Assembly (NCBI GenBank): GCA_963750915.1
Contig: CAVVSF010000002.1
Span: 682,001-746,000 of the forward strand
DNA length: 64,000 nt
From: DATBJJ01 sp963750915
Lineage (GTDB): Bacteria; Acidobacteriota; Vicinamibacteria; Vicinamibacterales; 2-12-FULL-66-21
Direction of reading: 5' to 3'
Of the stretch, positions 17,674 through 25,307 are shown piece by piece. Both the position numbers and the translations under genes were made by a program. Position 1 is the first letter of the stretch. Each line of letters starts with the position of its first letter. The notes below the pieces were generated by a model. That model had not been told where the DNA came from, searched no databases, and saw only the letters and a program-made list of their open reading frames with translations.

Positions 17674-18209
17674 CGAGAAAAGTACGGTTCGGTGGATGGC
17701 GGCTGACGGTTTGGCGTACGCTCCGGTCCGAGACAGCTGAACCGCGCGATCAAGCGCGGTCCTTCTTCCTTGGCCGCGTGGCCGTAGTCCGCCCGGAGGT
17801 TTTGCGGGCGCTGATCAAGATCAGCCCCGATGATACTGACGCGCTGAAGGCGTGGTCGGTGAAGTGGGGTCTTACCTCCACTTGGGAGCGCAGCTACGCA
17901 CGCAAGAGTCTGCGAGAGTGGCAAGCCTGGCCTCGAGGTCGAGGGCGCGTTTGGTCTGCAGGTCCGGACGACGTTGTAGCGGAATGGGAGCCTACGACGG
18001 GACGACGGGCGAAGTCACCGAAGGTTCTGCGTATCTCTGCGCGGCACTTTGATTGGCTCGTGCGTGCACGAGTGAGGCGACGTGAGTCAGTCCTCAGCAT
18101 TGCGACGGCTCACCACGTTGATCCTGGGACAGTCCATCGTGCGATCCGTGCCCTTTCCGCCGCACTTGATTTTGGCAAAATAGAAACTCGGCCTAAGTCT
18201 CGCCAATAG
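17652..18209 (+). CDS. Island protein with C-terminal helix-turn-helix
   Basis: A 185-residue protein I do not recognise. It is strongly basic. The C-terminal third (RRRESVLSIATAHHVDPGTVHRAIRAL) has the spacing of a helix-turn-helix, in which HVDPGTVHRAI would be the turn and recognition helix. The middle contains several Trp residues. The start codon lies within a GGTCACAA repeat pair, so binding of an integrase or of this protein itself could control it. It is the first gene from the left att site, a typical place for a regulator or excision factor. Function is inferred from position and fold only. Confidence 0.6.
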   Translation: MVTKTVTTRKVRFGGWRLTVWRTLRSETAEPRDQARSFFLGRVAVVRPEVLRALIKISPDDTDALKAWSVKWGLTSTWERSYARKSLREWQAWPRGRGRVWSAGPDDVVAEWEPTTGRRAKSPKVLRISARHFDWLVRARVRRRESVLSIATAHHVDPGTVHRAIRALSAALDFGKIETRPKSRQ

Positions 18210-18273
18210 ACTCGCTTACAGACAACCAGAACGCCATTTTGGTCGGTGCACGCCAGCGGATGATTGCCTCGTT

Positions 18274-19020
18274 ATGCACAGGCATGCGACTGCACCCAGA
18301 CCGCAGGTTGAACCGGCCTTCGTGGATGCCGACGGTGGCGCCACGTTTCTCGCCGTCAGCCTTCGCACGTTCCATTACCTCGTTTCGAGTGGTGAGATTC
18401 AGCCCGTTCACATCCCGAACATCCGACGCACGGTCTACGACGTCGCGGAGCTTCGTGGGCTAGCGGAACGTTGGAAGTCACGACCCGAGGCACGCAAGCG
18501 CCGGGAGCGTCCGAATCTCTCGAGTGCTGACGTCATGCTGAAAAAGATGAACTTCGATGCGCCGATCCATACCGAGGCTCGCGTGCGAGTCGTCATCGAG
18601 GAATTTTCTGGCCGGGGCATCAATGGCCACACGGGCGACCACTTTTTGATCGATGCCAATGTCCCGGCGCCGCCGTGCCTGCTGCTGAATTCCGAACACT
18701 ACGACGGCCCGGCACCGTTCAATGCCATCCGGTACGACCAGGCGGCGCACGAGTCGTATGTGCGAGCGAACGTGCTACGGGTCGAGCCGAAGCCTTCGAT
18801 CACGACGATGCTGACGGCGAGCCAAGTGTGCGAGGAGCTCGGCGGATGGAGCGAAGAGGACCTTCGCGTGGCGCGCGCGTCCGGGTTTCCCAAGCCGTCT
18901 GGGTGGCAAGACGTCCCCGGCGAAGACGGGATCTCGGTCGGTCTCGCGCCCTTGTGGGATTTGGCAGTCGTGCGTGGATGGCTCGATCGCGTCCGAGCGT
19001 TGCCAGTCGGCGCCCGCTGA
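18274..19020 (+). CDS. Island protein with N-terminal excisionase-type winged HTH
   Basis: A 248-residue protein with no family I can name. Residues about 25-65 (FLAVSLRTFHYLVSSGEIQP then RRTVYDVAELRGLAE) resemble the excisionase/MerR-like winged helix in which an AxxLxxSxxTxxxLxxxGxxP pattern is followed by a basic wing. The remainder (SADVMLKKMNFDAP; YDQAAHESYVRANVLRVEPKP; ASQVCEELGGWSEEDL) may hold a second such domain near 195-225. It could be the recombination directionality factor or a regulator of the element. The start may lie slightly upstream or downstream because no strong ribosome-binding site is seen. Confidence 0.6.
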   Translation: MHRHATAPRPQVEPAFVDADGGATFLAVSLRTFHYLVSSGEIQPVHIPNIRRTVYDVAELRGLAERWKSRPEARKRRERPNLSSADVMLKKMNFDAPIHTEARVRVVIEEFSGRGINGHTGDHFLIDANVPAPPCLLLNSEHYDGPAPFNAIRYDQAAHESYVRANVLRVEPKPSITTMLTASQVCEELGGWSEEDLRVARASGFPKPSGWQDVPGEDGISVGLAPLWDLAVVRGWLDRVRALPVGAR

Positions 19021-19193
19021 ATGGCGAACGTCACACATTGGGTTTCGCAGGTCGGCGGGCTCGGGGTCACTGGCCGGTGACCACGAGTGCGTGACCCATG
19101 ACTCCGGGCGCGGACATGCTTTCAGGGCCTATACAGGCGCCCCGCGTCTCTTCTGCCTAGAGAAGAGCAAGGCTGTCGGTTCTGTTTTTTGTG

Positions 19194-19391
19194 ATGAGTA
19201 GTATGCAAACGATTCTGGTTCGGAATCCTCCCGCCTCGCGGCTGCGGCCCGGTGAGGACACGCACGAAGAGCCGCGTACGGAAGGCCGGTCGCTGTGCTG
19301 CCTATGCCGCCGAAATCGCCCAGCCACTCGTGATGATTGGGCGAGACCTGGATGTCTCTGCGGGCGGTGCGCGCGCCGGCATGGTGGCTGA
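19194..19391 (+). CDS. Small cysteine-rich island protein
   Basis: About 65 residues. The second half carries CCLCRRN and CLCGRCARRH, enough Cys/His for a zinc ribbon. The exact start is uncertain (GTG 19191, ATG 19194 or ATG 19203). It is followed 2 bases later by another small frame, and the three small genes to 19778 form an overlapping string. No known function. Confidence 0.45.
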   Translation: MSSMQTILVRNPPASRLRPGEDTHEEPRTEGRSLCCLCRRNRPATRDDWARPGCLCGRCARRHGG

Positions 19392-19393
19392 AG

Positions 19394-19597
19394 ATGCGAC
19401 AGAAGGTGTTCGTATCGGCCGCTGAACTGCGCGAGAACCTGACGAGCGAACAGGCACGGGCGACGCGACTCGAGCAGCTCCTTCGCTGCGCGGAAGCGGA
19501 GATTCTCGCGTTGCGCGCCGCACGCGATGCGGCGATCAGAATCGCGGCCTGGGGCGGTCCACGGCGCATCGAGAGCGGAACACGGGATGAGCACTAA
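19394..19597 (+). CDS. Small coiled-coil-like island protein
   Basis: A 67-residue protein. Residues 8-50 are Ala/Leu/Glu/Arg-rich with heptad-like spacing (SAAELRENLTSEQARATRLE), predicting a helix or coiled coil. It overlaps the next gene by 11 bases. No recognised family, and it could be a chance frame. Confidence 0.4.
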   Translation: MRQKVFVSAAELRENLTSEQARATRLEQLLRCAEAEILALRAARDAAIRIAAWGGPRRIESGTRDEH

Positions 19598-19778
19598 GCC
19601 GGACGATCTGCGACCGTCACAACGCGTTGTCGCGCGAGCCTGCCGGCATTGCGCGAACACCTTCGAGGCGGTGCGGCATCAAGCGTTCTGCCGGCCGTCG
19701 TGCCGGTGGGAGTACTTCAAGGCGAAGCGGGCGCGGGGCTGGAACCCTGACGACCTCTTTTCGCAGCCTTTCGAGTAG
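19587..19778 (+). CDS. Small zinc-finger island protein
   Basis: A 63-residue protein with CRHCANTFEAVRHQAFCRPSC, two Cys pairs 14 residues apart plus an intervening His. This is the pattern of small zinc-binding proteins often found in phages and integrative elements. The ATG overlaps the end of the previous frame. Probably nucleic-acid binding; no specific role can be given. Confidence 0.55.
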   Translation: MSTKPDDLRPSQRVVARACRHCANTFEAVRHQAFCRPSCRWEYFKAKRARGWNPDDLFSQPFE

Positions 19779-19793
19779 CGGATTCGGAAGGTC

Positions 19794-20036
19794 TTACGGT
19801 GCCGCGGTATCTGTAGACGGAGGCACGATGACCAGCAGCTGCACGCAGGACGGGCACGACGGTAGGGTGATCGATCGCGCCTGTTCTGTGAACGTCGCCG
19901 CACCGGTGGCGCCCGGCCGAAACTCGCGGCGGCAGACGCCGCACCGGAGACTAGCAGCCCAGGTCGGTGTCGTTGCCACCCATCGCGCGGCGGTGATGAC
20001 CGAGAGCCACCGGGCTGATGCGTCCTGGTTTGACAT
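19794..20036 (-). CDS. Possible small zinc-ribbon protein
   Basis: An 80-residue minus-strand frame with CGVC and CPSC pairs about 28 residues apart and a hydrophobic C-terminal strand (VQLLVIVPP). GAAAG lies a few bases before the ATG at 20036. Weakly supported, and I name no family. Confidence 0.35.
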   Translation of the reverse strand: MSNQDASARWLSVITAARWVATTPTWAASLRCGVCRREFRPGATGAATFTEQARSITLPSCPSCVQLLVIVPPSTDTAAP

Positions 20037-20092
20037 GTTGTCTTTCACACGCGATGCGGCTCGTGAAACCACAGCCAGCCGCACGACGCACA

Positions 20093-20338
20093 CTAGCAGT
20101 AGAACCCATCGTCAGCGCCAATCACGCGGCGAACTTGGTCCGATTGGCAATGCGGACAAAGGGGATCGGGGGTAGCGTGGTAGCCAAGTCGTTGCCGCTG
20201 GCGGCCCCCACAACGGCCGGGGGGCATTCCTGGCCGGCCTGTTTCGGAACCGGCTGGGTTCGGTCGACAGGCGGCACAATTTGCTCGTCGCGCGTGATCG
20301 GCCAAATTGTGGCTACAGGTGCGACAGCACCACATCAT
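20093..20338 (-). CDS. Possible small zinc-ribbon protein
   Basis: An 81-residue minus-strand frame starting MMWCCRTCSHNLADHARRANC and ending CPHCQSDQVRRVIGADDGFYC. Four Cys pairs suggest two zinc ribbons, and the C-terminal one resembles short ribbon proteins that end near FYC. No good ribosome-binding site is visible. Bases 20339-20691 beyond it show nothing I can support. Confidence 0.4.
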   Translation of the reverse strand: MMWCCRTCSHNLADHARRANCAACRPNPAGSETGRPGMPPGRCGGRQRQRLGYHATPDPLCPHCQSDQVRRVIGADDGFYC

Positions 20339-20691
20339 GGAGACGATAGAGACCCCCCGCGAATATGGATGCCACACAGCACGGTGCAAAAATATCGCCC
20401 GACGGAAATGGCCAATTCTGCGGGGTATGTGGGCGAGGATGAGCCGAAGTCTAGACGCGAGTGACCTTTAGTCAGCACAGCACAGCGATAACCACAAAAT
20501 TGTCATGGATCACGGCCCCCAGTCATTCCGCGCTGTCCCTGCAGACGCGCACAAGTGGCGCTCGTTACCTTCCCGACCTGCGCTCTCAGTGGCTCGGAGA
20601 GGCCAGGAGTATCTTCGCTATACCGAAATGCAAATTGCGGAAACGCCCACGACTTGCCAGCGTAGCGCAACAGGCATACATTGGAGTTGAC

Positions 20692-20880
20692 GTGTCACCA
20701 CGAAAACGGACAAGCGTGTTTCTGGATTCGGAATTGCTCGACGGCTTGAAGCGTCTCAAGGCACGGGACGGGACACCAGAGGCAGAAGCGATCCGGCGCG
20801 CCCTTGCTGAATATCTCGATCGGCGTGGCGTGACACGAAAGACGGAGCGCCCGCGGGCTGTCACCCGCAAACGCTCCTAA
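20692..20880 (+). CDS. Ribbon-helix-helix (CopG/Arc-type) DNA-binding protein
   Basis: A 62-residue protein starting at GTG 20692 with a GGAG 6 bases upstream. RTSVFLDSELLDGLKRL forms the beta strand and first helix, and PEAEAIRRALAEYLDRRG the second helix, the classic ribbon-helix-helix pattern. The tail is basic (Arg/Lys). Such proteins act as antitoxins or element regulators. No toxin partner is recognisable next to it. Confidence 0.7.
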   Translation: MSPRKRTSVFLDSELLDGLKRLKARDGTPEAEAIRRALAEYLDRRGVTRKTERPRAVTRKRS

Positions 20881-20952
20881 CCCTCAACCCTGGCATACGC
20901 AGGGCCGCAGGCTACGATGAATCGTACCATGCGCATCTGCACGGAGGTTCGC

Positions 20953-21201
20953 ATGTCGAAGAAGACGCCGCCCGCGACGGCCGCGACCATCAGCTTTCCC
21001 GCCGCACCGGAGCGCGTGATCCTCAGGAATCAACGGCGCCAGCGCATGGTCGCCACGGCGAGCACCCCCATGGCCTCATGGGCCTTCGACCTCGCCCAAC
21101 AGCTCGAGACGCTCCAGTCGCTCGAACCAGCCGCGGTCCAGGCGGTGACGGCCTTCATCGGCAAGAGACTGCGTCTGAACGCGATCGATCGGCGAGGCTG
21201 A
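20953..21201 (+). CDS. Hypothetical island protein, 82 residues
   Basis: The ATG at 20953 has a GGAGG 7 bases upstream. The N-terminus is Ala/Thr/Pro-rich and the C-terminal part is helical (WAFDLAQQLETLQSLEPAAVQAV). The stop lies 2 bases before the next start, so the two genes are probably co-transcribed. I do not recognise the family. Confidence 0.5.
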   Translation: MSKKTPPATAATISFPAAPERVILRNQRRQRMVATASTPMASWAFDLAQQLETLQSLEPAAVQAVTAFIGKRLRLNAIDRRG

Positions 21202-21203
21202 TC

Positions 21204-21662
21204 ATGCAAGCGACCAATGCGACCAAACCAACGCTGGTGCCTGGGCTCACCCTGCATGTGGATGCCGGCGATAGGGACAGATTCGCGCGCCTGTTCCGTT
21301 CTACCTGGCTGCAGATTCCGAACGAAGACCGTCGCAGGATGACGGCGGTCTTTCGCCGGGACCGGACGCGCCTCGAGTTAATGGATGGATGGTCGAACTG
21401 GTGGCCGGGCCTTAACGGCAACGTCGGTATCATCGGCTCGGCGCTCAACGAGATACGCTTTCACGCCCCGTACATCGACCGTATGACGGATGGCTCGGTG
21501 GCGTTTCTGATTGCTCACGAATTGGCGCATGTGCGGCAGTTCTGCCTCGGCAAGATCGGGCCTCGCATGAAACAGGCGCTCGAGCGGGATGCGGACGCGC
21601 ACGCGCGGCAATGGCTGAAGGTCTCGCGGTGCCCACCTCGATCCCGCGCGATGCGAGAGTAA
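21204..21662 (+). CDS. Putative zinc metalloprotease (HExxH)
   Basis: A 152-residue protein with the zinc-protease signature HELAH in AFLIAHELAHVRQF (about residues 107-120). A downstream RDADAHARQW could supply the third ligand, as in gluzincins. ImmA/IrrE-like proteases of mobile elements have the same small size and cleave repressors, but the sequence around the motif is not clearly of that family. It is coupled to the upstream 82-residue protein. The metal site is seen; the substrate is unknown. Confidence 0.6.
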   Translation: MQATNATKPTLVPGLTLHVDAGDRDRFARLFRSTWLQIPNEDRRRMTAVFRRDRTRLELMDGWSNWWPGLNGNVGIIGSALNEIRFHAPYIDRMTDGSVAFLIAHELAHVRQFCLGKIGPRMKQALERDADAHARQWLKVSRCPPRSRAMRE

Positions 21663-21899
21663 CCGGCTGCAAGAGTATGCCGTGACGGTGAGGCCCGAAT
21701 GACGGACGGGCGCGTCGGCGGTGCGTGATGAGCGTGACTCAGATACATGGGTGCCACTACACCGTGGGCATCCCGACGTTCACCAGCCGGCCCGCCGATG
21801 GGCCGCCGGCTGGCCACACTTCACGAGCGCATCGAGGAGCGCCGAACGTCGTGACCTTCAGGCCGGGTACCGCCGGGGCGCAGGACGGGGGCGATAACT

Positions 21900-22088
21900 G
21901 TGTCGATGAGGGCGTTTCGCCAATCGATGCGTCGGTGGGGAAAGCTGATTGTCCCCGTGGCGATCCTGCTCACGATTATCGGATTTCATGGCCAGCCGGC
22001 GCTGTGGATTCCGCTGGTCGTGATCTTCCTGGGCGCATGGATGCTGGGAGTCCGACACGATCGGCGGCGGACGCCGCGTCGCAAGTAG
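21900..22088 (+). CDS. Small membrane protein with two transmembrane helices
   Basis: About 60 residues with a basic N-terminus, helices around LIVPVAILLTIIGF and LWIPLVVIFLGAWMLGV, and a basic tail. Start is GTG 21900 or ATG 21906, preceded by a run of G. It ends 20 bases before the beta-helix gene. It could be a holin-like or export-related protein, but nothing specific is recognised. Confidence 0.5.
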   Translation: MSMRAFRQSMRRWGKLIVPVAILLTIIGFHGQPALWIPLVVIFLGAWMLGVRHDRRRTPRRK

Positions 22089-22108
22089 GCGATGGTGAGA
22101 CCACGACC

Positions 22109-23764
22109 ATGAGCGAGCGACCTGTGTTTCATTTCAACCCGCCAGACTGGCGCGGCCAGGCGGTGTCCTTCGGTGAGCAGTGGACGCTGAGCACAAGAGG
22201 TTCCCAATTGAAGATGTCCCTGTTCGTCGCGGTGGCGTGGTTGCTGTGGCTGGCGCCCGAAGCGCAGGTGCTACCGCGTACGCTTTACGCGAACAACACC
22301 GTCGCGTGTAGAGATGCGGCGGGCGCGGGCGCTGAGGCGGATCCGTTCTGCTCGCTGCGCTACGCCTCCACCATCGTGCGGGCGGGGGACACGGTCCTGG
22401 TCGGCAGTGCGCGAGACGGCAGCGGGCCGGTGGAGTTCACGCGCGGCGGCACATCGACCGCCCGTGTCGTCTACCGCTCGACCCATCCCGGCGGGACGAC
22501 CATCGGCGTGTTCACCGATGTGCGCGATGAGGACTTCCAGGCGACCGAGACGCCGGGAGTGTTCGCGCTGGCGGCGGCGCCGGTCGGCTTCGTGTGGCAG
22601 ACCTACTACCCTGGGATTCTGGTGGACGACCCGGACAACGCCTCCATCTACACGATGGTGGACACGGACGGGCCATTGCAGCTCGCCGCCGCCGATGAGG
22701 CGACCGTGGCGAGGGTCGAAGGCACCTACCGCTACGCCAATGGGACGCTGTTCGTGCATCCCTATGGCAATCGTATCCCGTCTGTGAATACGACTGACTT
22801 CGTCATCGGCCGCGGCCGTGCGCTGAACTTCACCACGAGCACGCACTACACCGAGTTCGACTCGTTCAACATCTCATATAGCGGGTCGGCCTACACCTTC
22901 CAGGTGAACGGCACCGGCCACGTGTTCCGCAACATCAAGCACCAGGGCGTGGCGCTGACCTGGAAGGGCAGCAGCCACCAGGCGCACAACATCTCGATCA
23001 CGCACGTCCACCAGCGGGATGCATCGGGTGGCTGGGCCTGGCATTACAAGGGCACCGGCACGGCCGCGAAAATCGCCGGGGCCAACCACCGGCTGACCGA
23101 TACTCACATCTTCCACAACTGGAACTCCGACATCTCGACTGAGACGGCGACCGGGGCCATCATCGACGGCGCCCGCATCCACGGCTCGCCGAACCACTGC
23201 GGCGCGGGCGGCACCGGCAACACCATCGTGCGGAACGTGGTCCTGTACAACTGCCAGGATTATCTGTGGCTGGTGGACACGGCCGGCATGGTGCTCGAGC
23301 ACGTCGTGGCCGCGGGGGACGGTATCGGGCTGGAAGCGATCAACCGGCCGCTCGGGCCGATCACGGTCAGGAACAGCATCTTGCGGGGCAAGTTCTCGTT
23401 CATTCGTGGGCTGCAGTCCCGCTGCACCTGGGAGGCTGGGTCACTGCTCGAGAACAGCATCGTTCACGAATCGGCGGCGGTGGAACGGTGCGCGGATAAC
23501 CGCTGGTATCCGTTGCGGACCTACATCGCCAACTGCAAGAGCGGGGTATTCACGGGTTGCATGACGGTGCGGAACGTGACGATTGTTTCCGACTGGCGCA
23601 CGGTCCTGGCTGATGGATTCTGGCGCGCCGAGCTCGGCGATCGGTGGGATGTCAGCCTGGTGCCAGGCTCGCCCGCGATTGACAAGGGGCCATCGGGCAC
23701 CCCGCTGGACATCATTGGCATGCCGAGACCGCAGGGCAGTGGGGCGGATGCTGGATGTGATTAG
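22109..23764 (+). CDS. Exported right-handed parallel beta-helix protein
   Basis: A 551-residue protein, the largest cargo gene of the island. A hydrophobic segment MSLFVAVAWLLWLAPEAQ sits at residues 36-53 as a signal peptide or anchor. Starting at ATG 22214 would make it a normal signal peptide. The mature part begins with TLYANNTVACRDA and DPFCSLRYASTIVRAGDTVLV, the DUF1565/pectate-lyase-like opening. It is followed by repeating short strands rich in N, G and H (NISITHVHQRDAS; TGAIIDGARIHGSP; NTIVRNVVLYNC; GPITVRNSILRG) typical of beta-helix coils. Even Cys content suggests disulfides. Homologues bind or cleave polysaccharide, but no catalytic set is evident. Probably secreted. Confidence 0.72.
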   Translation: MSERPVFHFNPPDWRGQAVSFGEQWTLSTRGSQLKMSLFVAVAWLLWLAPEAQVLPRTLYANNTVACRDAAGAGAEADPFCSLRYASTIVRAGDTVLVGSARDGSGPVEFTRGGTSTARVVYRSTHPGGTTIGVFTDVRDEDFQATETPGVFALAAAPVGFVWQTYYPGILVDDPDNASIYTMVDTDGPLQLAAADEATVARVEGTYRYANGTLFVHPYGNRIPSVNTTDFVIGRGRALNFTTSTHYTEFDSFNISYSGSAYTFQVNGTGHVFRNIKHQGVALTWKGSSHQAHNISITHVHQRDASGGWAWHYKGTGTAAKIAGANHRLTDTHIFHNWNSDISTETATGAIIDGARIHGSPNHCGAGGTGNTIVRNVVLYNCQDYLWLVDTAGMVLEHVVAAGDGIGLEAINRPLGPITVRNSILRGKFSFIRGLQSRCTWEAGSLLENSIVHESAAVERCADNRWYPLRTYIANCKSGVFTGCMTVRNVTIVSDWRTVLADGFWRAELGDRWDVSLVPGSPAIDKGPSGTPLDIIGMPRPQGSGADAGCD

Positions 23765-23915
23765 TCAGCCGAAGCGACTCCCCCAGTTGCCGGAACCAAC
23801 TGCGCTCGTCGAAGCTAACGCTGTAGCGGACGGCAACGAGAAGAAGGCATTTAAGAAGATTGCAGGGCGCCGTTCAAGCGCCCGAAAAGCCGGACGCACC
23901 AGGGCCCGCGATTGA
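23748..23915 (+). CDS. Possible small basic island protein
   Basis: 55 residues, acidic middle and very basic C-terminus (KKAFKKIAGRRSSARKAGR). It overlaps the end of the beta-helix gene by 17 bases and sits 50 bases before the integrase. No family recognised; may be a chance frame. Confidence 0.35.
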   Translation: MLDVISQPKRLPQLPEPTALVEANAVADGNEKKAFKKIAGRRSSARKAGRTRARD

Positions 23916-23965
23916 GTGTGCATGGTCAGCGGCGTGGATGACCAGGAAGGGCTGGACCGTATCCA

Positions 23966-25127
23966 ATGGGTCTGAGAAAACGCTGCAACCCCGACGAAGC
24001 GCCGACGCCAACCGGCGGGGATCCGGACCCGCTGGTACTGCACAACCTCGCCGCGATGCGGTCATCACTGGCACTACGACTTCCGCGTCAACGGGAAGCG
24101 GTACCGCAACACGACGGAGACGGCCGACAAATCGAAGGCCCGCGACATCGAAGCGAAGGAACGGACGCGGATTCTCGAGGGCAAGCACGGTATCCGCCGG
24201 CAGCCCGACATCACGTTCCGCCAGTTCGCCGAGGTCTACCTGCGGGATCACGCCGACCTGCACAAGAAGACCGCCGATCGCGATCGGGAGATCTTGAAGA
24301 CGCTCAACCGCGCCTTCGGCTCGCTGATCCTCCACGAGATCACGGCGCACAGGATTGAGCAGTGGAAGCGTGAACGGCTGGCGGGGAAGTGGCGGGCGCA
24401 TGGCCAGAAGTCGAACCCGAACCCGTTAAAGCCTGGGACGGTCAACCGCGAGCTCGACACGCTGAAGTCGATCCTGGCCAAGGCGGAAGAGTGGCGGAAG
24501 ATCGTCACGTCGCCGGCTCGGGGCATCAAGCGGCTGAAGGTCGATAATCGGCGCACCCGCATTCTGACGCCAGACGAGCAGCGGCGGCTCCTCGAGGCGG
24601 CGCCGCGGAAGCTCCGGTCGCTGATCGCCTTCGCGCTCATCACGGGCGCCAGGGCGGGGGAGCTCCTCGGGCTGCGCTGGGATCACGTCACCGAGGACGC
24701 CCTGACGTTCCTGGACACGAAGAACGGTCGGCCCCGGCGTCTACCCCTGTCGGCCGCCGCGCTGGCCGTCCTGGCGTGCCTGCCGCGCTGCAACAAGCAC
24801 GTCTGGACGAACGTCCGCACGCAGGACCGCTACACGGTCAACGGCGCCGCGCACGTCTTCCGCCGGGCGGTCGAGCGCGCCGGCCTCAAGACCGGCGACG
24901 TCACCCTGCACACGCTCCGGCATACGGCGCTGAGCCGCATGGTCGCGGCCGGCATCGACGATTTCACGGTGATGGCGGTGAGCGGGCACAGCTCGACGCG
25001 GATGCTCGAACGCTACACGCATCCGACCGAAGCGCGGAAAGCGGACGCGCTCGGCGACGTTCAACCTGTCGCCGATGGTCACAATCCGGTCACAATCGCC
25101 GGAGGCACCCTCCGACGAGTTGGCTGA
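23966..25127 (+). CDS. int: Tyrosine recombinase/integrase of the island, +1 shift near the start
   Basis: Site-specific recombinase expected to have inserted the island into tRNA-Ala. The C-terminal catalytic domain is complete: TGARAGELLGLRWDHV (first Arg), HTLRHTALSRM (HxxR) and GHSSTRMLERYTH (His and nucleophilic Tyr). The core/SAM-like binding domain is around FRQFAEVYLRDHADLHKKTA. The N-terminus MGLRKRCNPDEAPTPTGGDPDP is read from ATG 23966, but the following HHWHYDFRVNGKRYRNTT lies one base on, so the frame changes (+1) at about 24045-24062. If the shift is real, the protein would start later and lack its arm-binding end. It ends 24 bases from the tRNA. Confidence 0.85.
25078..25096 (+). 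repeat. Pair of GGTCACAA repeats at the right end of the island
   Basis: GGTCACAA at 25078-25085 and 25089-25096, inside the 3' end of the integrase gene and about 56-74 bases from the right 47-bp repeat. They match the three copies near the left end. Confidence 0.5.
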
Positions 25128-25151
25128 TCTGCAGGAATTGCTAAGGAAAAG

Positions 25152-25198
25152 TGGTGGACGGCGCGAGGCTCGAACTCGCGACCTCCGCGTTGCGAACG
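25152..25198 (-). repeat. Right 47-bp direct repeat (attR), within the tRNA
   Basis: Island-borne copy of the tRNA-Ala 3' half that restores the interrupted gene. Identical to 17484-17530. Confidence 0.9.
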
Positions 25199-25227
25199 CG
25201 GCGCTCTCCCAACTGAGCTAGCCGCCC
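25152..25227 (-). tRNA. tRNA-Ala (CGC anticodon), CCA encoded
   Basis: 76 bases that fold into a full cloverleaf on the minus strand. The acceptor GGGCGGC pairs with GCCGTCC (one G-U pair) and ends in ACCA. The D arm is GCTC...GAGC. The anticodon stem is CCGCG/CGCGG with loop TTCGCAA (anticodon CGC, decoding GCG). The T stem is GCGAG/CTCGC with loop TTCGAGC. Its 3' half was supplied by the integrated island. Confidence 0.95.
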
Positions 25228-25307
25228 ACGACGGGCTATGTTCGGTCAGCGTCGACGAGCTGCCGAAACACAAACACCAATCATACCACGCGAGCGCTGA
25301 CGTCGGC

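Larger units (their letters stand above)
17484..25198. mobile_element. Genomic island integrated in tRNA-Ala(CGC)
   Basis: About 7.7 kb bounded by 47-bp direct repeats that duplicate the 3' half of tRNA-Ala. A tyrosine integrase lies next to the intact tRNA. Short GGTCACAA repeats lie near both ends. The interior has lower G+C than the flanks by eye, many short unrecognised genes, and DNA-binding and zinc-ribbon proteins. There are no recognisable replication, conjugation or phage structural genes, so it is an integrative element or a remnant needing help to move. Excision would restore the order pfkA - tRNA-Ala - thrC. Confidence 0.88.

Noticed and set aside
19627..20464. Two overlapping plus-strand frames in the middle of the island
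   Set aside because: Their translations are Arg/Thr/Ser-rich without motifs; the minus-strand frames with Cys pairs are somewhat better candidates.
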